This document shows, piece by piece, positions 60,415-64,000 of a DNA stretch of 64,000 bases. The DNA is taken from positions 31,201,690 to 31,265,689 of the forward strand of contig NC_065549.1 in NCBI RefSeq assembly GCF_022605725.1. The letters run 5' to 3'. Every line of letters begins with the position of its first letter. Within the stretch, counting starts at the first letter, position 1. The notes beneath the pieces are model-generated. The model saw nothing but the letters and a program-made list of their open reading frames with translations, made no database searches and had not been told where the DNA came from. The position numbers were made by a program, and so were the translations under genes. This DNA comes from Anthonomus grandis grandis. Lineage: Eukaryota; Arthropoda; Insecta; Coleoptera; Curculionidae.

Positions 60415-60738
60415 TGTTAAAATATTAGACTAATTGAAACTCCTTGTTAGCAATTAAACTAAAGTATATTAGGAACGTTTGATGGTGATTACAGAAAACT
60501 TTAATAAAATGATCACATAACAAAAGTATTCTTAAACTAAAAACCGGTAATAAAAGGGGAGCTACTACAGTACAGAAGCGTAAAAGCATGAAAACTTACA
60601 GTCCCGAATATTATCTTATAACACTATTAGCGCCATCTGTTACGCGTAGCTCAAAGCCTAATATATTCACATAATTTGAATATTTAATAATCAAATACAG
60701 AGATCATAAAAGTATAATAATATTCTAGATACTTAACA
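60415..60738 (-). repeat. Copia 5' LTR
   Basis: 324 bp with the same sequence as the other LTR as far as I can read. It should hold the promoter and the start of the genomic RNA, which is transcribed leftward. Confidence 0.95.
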
Positions 60739-62013
60739 GTATCAAGCAGTACCGCAGGGAGCAAAAGAAAGTTTTTTATCTTGATGAGACGTGGATTAAC
60801 GAAGGTTGTATAGTCCAAAAAATGTGGCAAGACAAAAATATAACCAGTGCTCGCTAAGCTTTCATAGAAGGCCTGTCTACGGGTATTAAAGTACCTTCGG
60901 GAAAAGGAAAAAGACTTATAATCACACATATTGGAAGCGAAGAGGGATTTTTAAAAGAAGGTCTGCTAACCTTTGAGTCGACTCGCACAGGAGATTACCA
61001 TGAAGACATGAACTCAGACGTTTTCGAGGACTATTTTGGTGAAATGATAAAATTTCTTCCGGCTAATTCGGTGGTGGTTATGGATAACGCAAGCTATCAT
61101 TCACGGCGAATAGAGAAGACGCCAACTTCAAGTTGGAGAAAGCAAGAAATTATCGATTGGCTGACTGCAAAAGGTATTGCGTTTGAAGCAAATTTGATAA
61201 AAAAAGAACTGCTGGCAATAACAAACTTACACAAAACTCGTTTCATGAAATACGCCGTGGAATATATAGCCGAAAAATATAATATAACTGTACTGCGCTT
61301 ACCGCCATATCATTGCGAACTAAATCCTATAGAACTGATATGGGCGCAGGTAAAAGGATTTGTAGCAAGACAAAACACGACTTTTAAAATGAAAGATGTT
61401 AAGCTACTGTTTGATCAAGCCATTACGGAAGCGACACCAGAGAATTGGCGAAAAGCAGTCCAGCATGTAATTAAGCAAGAGGACAAAATGTGAGATCTTG
61501 ACAACCTCATCCATCAGACAGTCGATCCTTTAATTATAATGTCAAGAGGTGATGACAGTTCGTCAGATGACGAAGAAGACTACAATCTATTATAATTTAA
61601 AATTGTTATACACTGTTCAAAAAGTGCCAGATCCAAAAGTGACATTTTCAACTGTTTTACTCTACATATTATTTTCAATAAATTTGTGAAAAAAATATAT
61701 TATTCCATTTAAACAAAAGTAACTTTCTAAAATAAAATAGCATTTAAGTACATTAATTATAAGGTAAAAAACAAGTCCCAGTTGCACGCCTTTGGCGAAC
61801 CGTTTTCAATGTTTATCAGTGGGTAACAATGGGCAAAACTCATAAATTGACCCAAAACCGGGTGGCACTACCTGCAATCAACGAAAAGAAAGAATTTTAC
61901 ATTGAAACTAATACCCAACTAAGGTAGTGGCATAAAATATTGGTGGATCACCAGGTACCACTTTTGCATACCTAATGAGGTTTTATTGCTCTACACACTT
62001 CTGAAATAGAGTA

Positions 62014-62137
62014 TAATTGACGATCTTAAAACAATTTCTTTGCCAAACAATTGTTTTCTTGTCTGCTTTGACATAGTTAATCTTTTTCCCAGCATACCCA
62101 GAAACGAAGTAATAGCTATAATAGAAAATGGCTTATA
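62014..62137 (+). pseudogene. Penelope-like reverse transcriptase, part 2 (motif A)
   Basis: Immediately right of the DD82E element, the frame reads IDDLKTISLPNNCFLVCFDI, then VNLFPSIPRNEVIA. CFDIVNLFPSIP is motif A of a PLE reverse transcriptase, with the first catalytic Asp. It continues the region that stopped at 55008: fingers before, palm after. The match ends at TA (62136-62137), where a mariner-type end begins. Later motifs, including YVDD, are not in the window. Confidence 0.85.
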
Positions 62138-64000
62138 CAGGGTGTCCCAAGAGTAGACGTCCAAATGAAAGGAGGCGATAGAGGAGGTCAGTAGCAATCA
62201 AAAAAACTTCATATACTATTATTCGATTGTTGATGGTTTAAAAGTTATTACCGTTTTTCTGTTTTTTATAAAAATAGTGTCATGAATTCTGTAAAGAACT
62301 CATAGAAAGAATATCCTCACGTATTTGCGTGGTATTTGTTATGAATGTTGCCTTAAATAGTGTACTTTTTCATAAGTAATAATTGCATGCAAAACAATTG
62401 CTTCTGTCACTACTTAGAAAATGATAATTTCCCAATGTGTTTAAGTTTTACATACACATTTTTGCGTTTGAATTGATGCTGCTACAAAGCGCGTGTTCGA
62501 CCAAAAATAAACAGATATCAGAAAAAGTTGCTTTATTTATGCAGATTCTTTACGGTCAAATATCTATGATGCTGCTGTCCGAGAATATGAAAGACGATTT
62601 CCCGGTCGAAATCGCTATCCTGACCATAGAGTTTCCATAAATGTGCGTCAGAGTTACTTGGAAGGCATCATTCCTGGTCAGCCACGGAGAGTAGGAAGCC
62701 CTAGAAATGATAACGATGAAGATGATATTGTGGAATTTGCAACAGAGAATCCAACAATAAGTGTTCGTCGCATAGCAAGACGTTCGGGACTTCCCAAATC
62801 CACAGTTCATCGAGTCTTACAAAGAAATCTGTTATATCCTTATCATGTGCAGAAGTGCTTGAATTCCATGCTTTCATGCCACTGATTATGAAAAAAGGAT
62901 TCAGTTTTGTCGGGAAATGCTGCAGCGTAATAGAGAAGACTCTAATTTTTTTTTAAACATTTTGTGGAGTGACGAAAGCAGTTTTAAAAGAACAGGGATA
63001 TTTAATACACACAATTTGCATTATTGGGACTATGTTAATCCTAATATAGTGAGAAATTATCGTTTTCAGCATCAGTCTTTAGTCAATCTATGGGCAGGGA
63101 TCATTGAAGGCAAATTAATTGGACCATTCGAGCTACCAGGAAGACTTAACGGCGAAAATTATTTACACTTCTTGCAACATAACTTGAACGATTTACTTGA
63201 AGACGTATCTGTAGCAACACGGCGAGATATGTGGCTGTAACACGACGGAGCTCCTGCTCACTCTGCCCGAATCGTAAAGCAACATCTTGATACTACTTTT
63301 AATAATCGATGGATTGGAAGGGGAGGAACCATCCAATGGCCGCCGCGTTCGCCTGACCTGAACCCCTTAGACTTTTTTTTATGGGGATATTTCAAAGAAC
63401 TTGTTTTTATCAATGAAAGCCAGACTGAAGTAGAACTGCGAAGAAAAATAAGACAAGCGGCCAACGTTATTACCAACAATGACAGAGAAATTACTTTTTC
63501 GGCGCATAAAAAGTAATTTCATCCGCCATTGCCGAATGTGTATTAGAGCAGGTGGTTCGCATTTTGAACATTTATTGTGATGTTTAATAGCAATAAATTA
63601 TTTTTTTTTCATTATTGTTTAGTATTAGATTGTTTAGTATTACAATATTTTGATTTTTGTCCAAAAACGATTAGTTTAATAAAAATGTCAATCAAAAAAG
63701 ACTCGTATCACTTATCTGAAAGTATTTCACCATATGAGAATCTTCATTAAATAAGTAACTTTTCCTGATAATTTTTAACTTTTTGTAGTAAATTTGTTTC
63801 TGCCAGGTTCACTTAAAAGGCAAATAATTTTTAAATAAAAATTAAACATATTGAGAAATTATTTTTTTCTTACTAGTGAAAGAAACAATTATGCATCCAA
63901 ATTATATTTATGAAAGGGTGCACTCCTTAGGGTCACACTCGCACTAAATACTAAGTAAATAAATTATGATATTTTTGTAATAAATTTTGTGCATGATGCA
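62138..64000 (+). mobile_element. DD41D mariner-type transposon, right end not seen
   Basis: The left end CAGGGTGTCCCAAGAGTAGA follows TA at 62136-62137 inside the Penelope-like sequence. A broken plus-strand transposase lies at 62530-63580. I found no complement of the left arm before 64000, so the right end is either beyond the window or lost. The last 400 bp are AT-rich and unassigned. Confidence 0.65.
62530..63580 (+). pseudogene. DD41D mariner transposase, broken
   Basis: The N-terminal part reads FIYADSLRSNIYDAAVREYE and then RRFPGRN, aligning with the intact copy at 16525. After a shift near 62640 come a helix-turn-helix (TISVRRIARRSGLPKSTVHR) and YPYHV. After a shift near 62870 comes the first catalytic Asp in LWSDESSFKRTGIF, then SLVNLWAGIIEGKLIGPFEL. 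A stop at 63238-63240 replaces the Gln before HDGAPAHSA, which holds the second Asp. The third is in PDLNPLDFFLWG, 41 residues on. A last shift near 63495 precedes CIRAGGSHFEHLL and the stop at 63578-63580. All three catalytic acids survive, but the frame is broken four times. Confidence 0.75.

Larger units (their letters stand above)
55840..60738 (-). mobile_element. Intact Ty1/copia LTR retrotransposon
   Basis: Two 324-bp LTRs (55840-56163 and 60415-60738) begin TG and end CA and read identical by eye. A 5-bp duplication GTATC flanks the element (55835-55839 and 60739-60743). Between them a single minus-strand gag-pol frame of more than 1,340 codons is open throughout. Identical LTRs and an unbroken frame point to a very recent insertion. 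It lies inside the DD82E transposase gene and is antisense to it. Confidence 0.97.
55339..61595 (+). pseudogene. DD82E transposase, split by a copia element
   Basis: Transposase of the IS630/Tc1/mariner group. Part 1 (55339-55839) holds the start codon and a helix-turn-helix (SLSEKVIILNVHDCIKH...GIGKSTIFKLLRERK), then KPGRPTKVLDE. The copia element interrupts it at 55840. Part 2 resumes after 60738 in the same frame. The first catalytic Asp is in FYLDETWINEG, the second in VVMDNASYHS and the final Glu in LNPIELIWAQ, with 82 residues between the last two. That spacing is diagnostic of the DD82E class. In-frame stops at 60855-60857 and 61491-61493 are additional defects; the conserved acidic tail continues to 61595. 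Without the copia insertion and two stops the frame would be complete. Confidence 0.85.
55009..62013 (+). mobile_element. DD82E (Sailor-type) transposon carrying a copia insertion
   Basis: The inverted ends TACTCTATTTCAGAAGTGT (left) and its complement (right) match for about 33 bp, with TA at 55007-55008 and 62014-62015. The span is 7,005 bp, or about 2,100 bp once the copia element and its duplicated GTATC are removed. Both flanks are parts of one Penelope-like reverse transcriptase, which reads across the insertion point. The single gene is a DDE transposase, plus strand, split in two by the copia element. Confidence 0.85.

Noticed and set aside
1..64000. CRISPR arrays, tRNA/rRNA genes, toxin or defence systems
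   Set aside because: I saw no regularly spaced repeats, cloverleaf-like sequences, rRNA-like conserved blocks or defence-type genes. Everything coding is tubulin or transposon-derived.

Overview
The window is AT-rich eukaryotic DNA, most likely from an insect. The one host gene I can recognise is a five-exon beta-tubulin gene with a beta-1 (betaTub56D) type acidic tail. It has consensus GT/AG introns, a TATA promoter and a polyadenylation signal. Beetles carry this kind of transposon load, but I cannot fix the order from sequence alone. I saw no bacterial-style operon, CRISPR array, tRNA or rRNA gene.

Layout. 1-11,100: mostly unassigned AT-rich DNA with a PIF/Harbinger-like MITE (715-1082), a hairpin with a hammerhead-like core (2861-2976), a decayed mariner (4545-5300) and a mariner MITE (5461-6093). 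11,105-18,100: three complete DNA transposons, almost back to back. These are a deleted mariner with long inverted ends, a pogo-like element with a C-terminal zinc finger, and a mariner whose 356-residue DD41D transposase is intact. 20,790-28,300: two LINE remnants, a dead DD41D mariner, a foldback MITE and a pogo tail. 29,150-31,400: a Penelope-like element (PLE) in two opposed pieces, with a hammerhead-like motif at its 3' end. 31,957-36,603: a hAT element with a multi-exon transposase and its own nested MITE.

36,900-52,950: the beta-tubulin gene. Its first intron is 11.9 kb. It holds a mariner MITE split by a Tigger/pogo element, a DDE-like element of a family I cannot name, and a LINE interrupted by a second LINE. 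Intron 4 holds another pogo remnant.

53,543-64,000: a nested stack. A second PLE reverse transcriptase is split by a DD82E (Sailor-type) transposon with a TA target duplication. That transposon is split in turn by an intact Ty1/copia element with two apparently identical 324-bp LTRs and the duplication GTATC. The PLE resumes in frame for about 120 bp and is cut again by a DD41D mariner that runs to or past the window edge.

Apart from tubulin, the coding capacity belongs to mobile elements. Only the copia polyprotein and the DD41D transposase at 16,525-17,595 look intact. The other transposases and reverse transcriptases are broken, usually by one or a few stops, frameshifts or deletions that can be placed.
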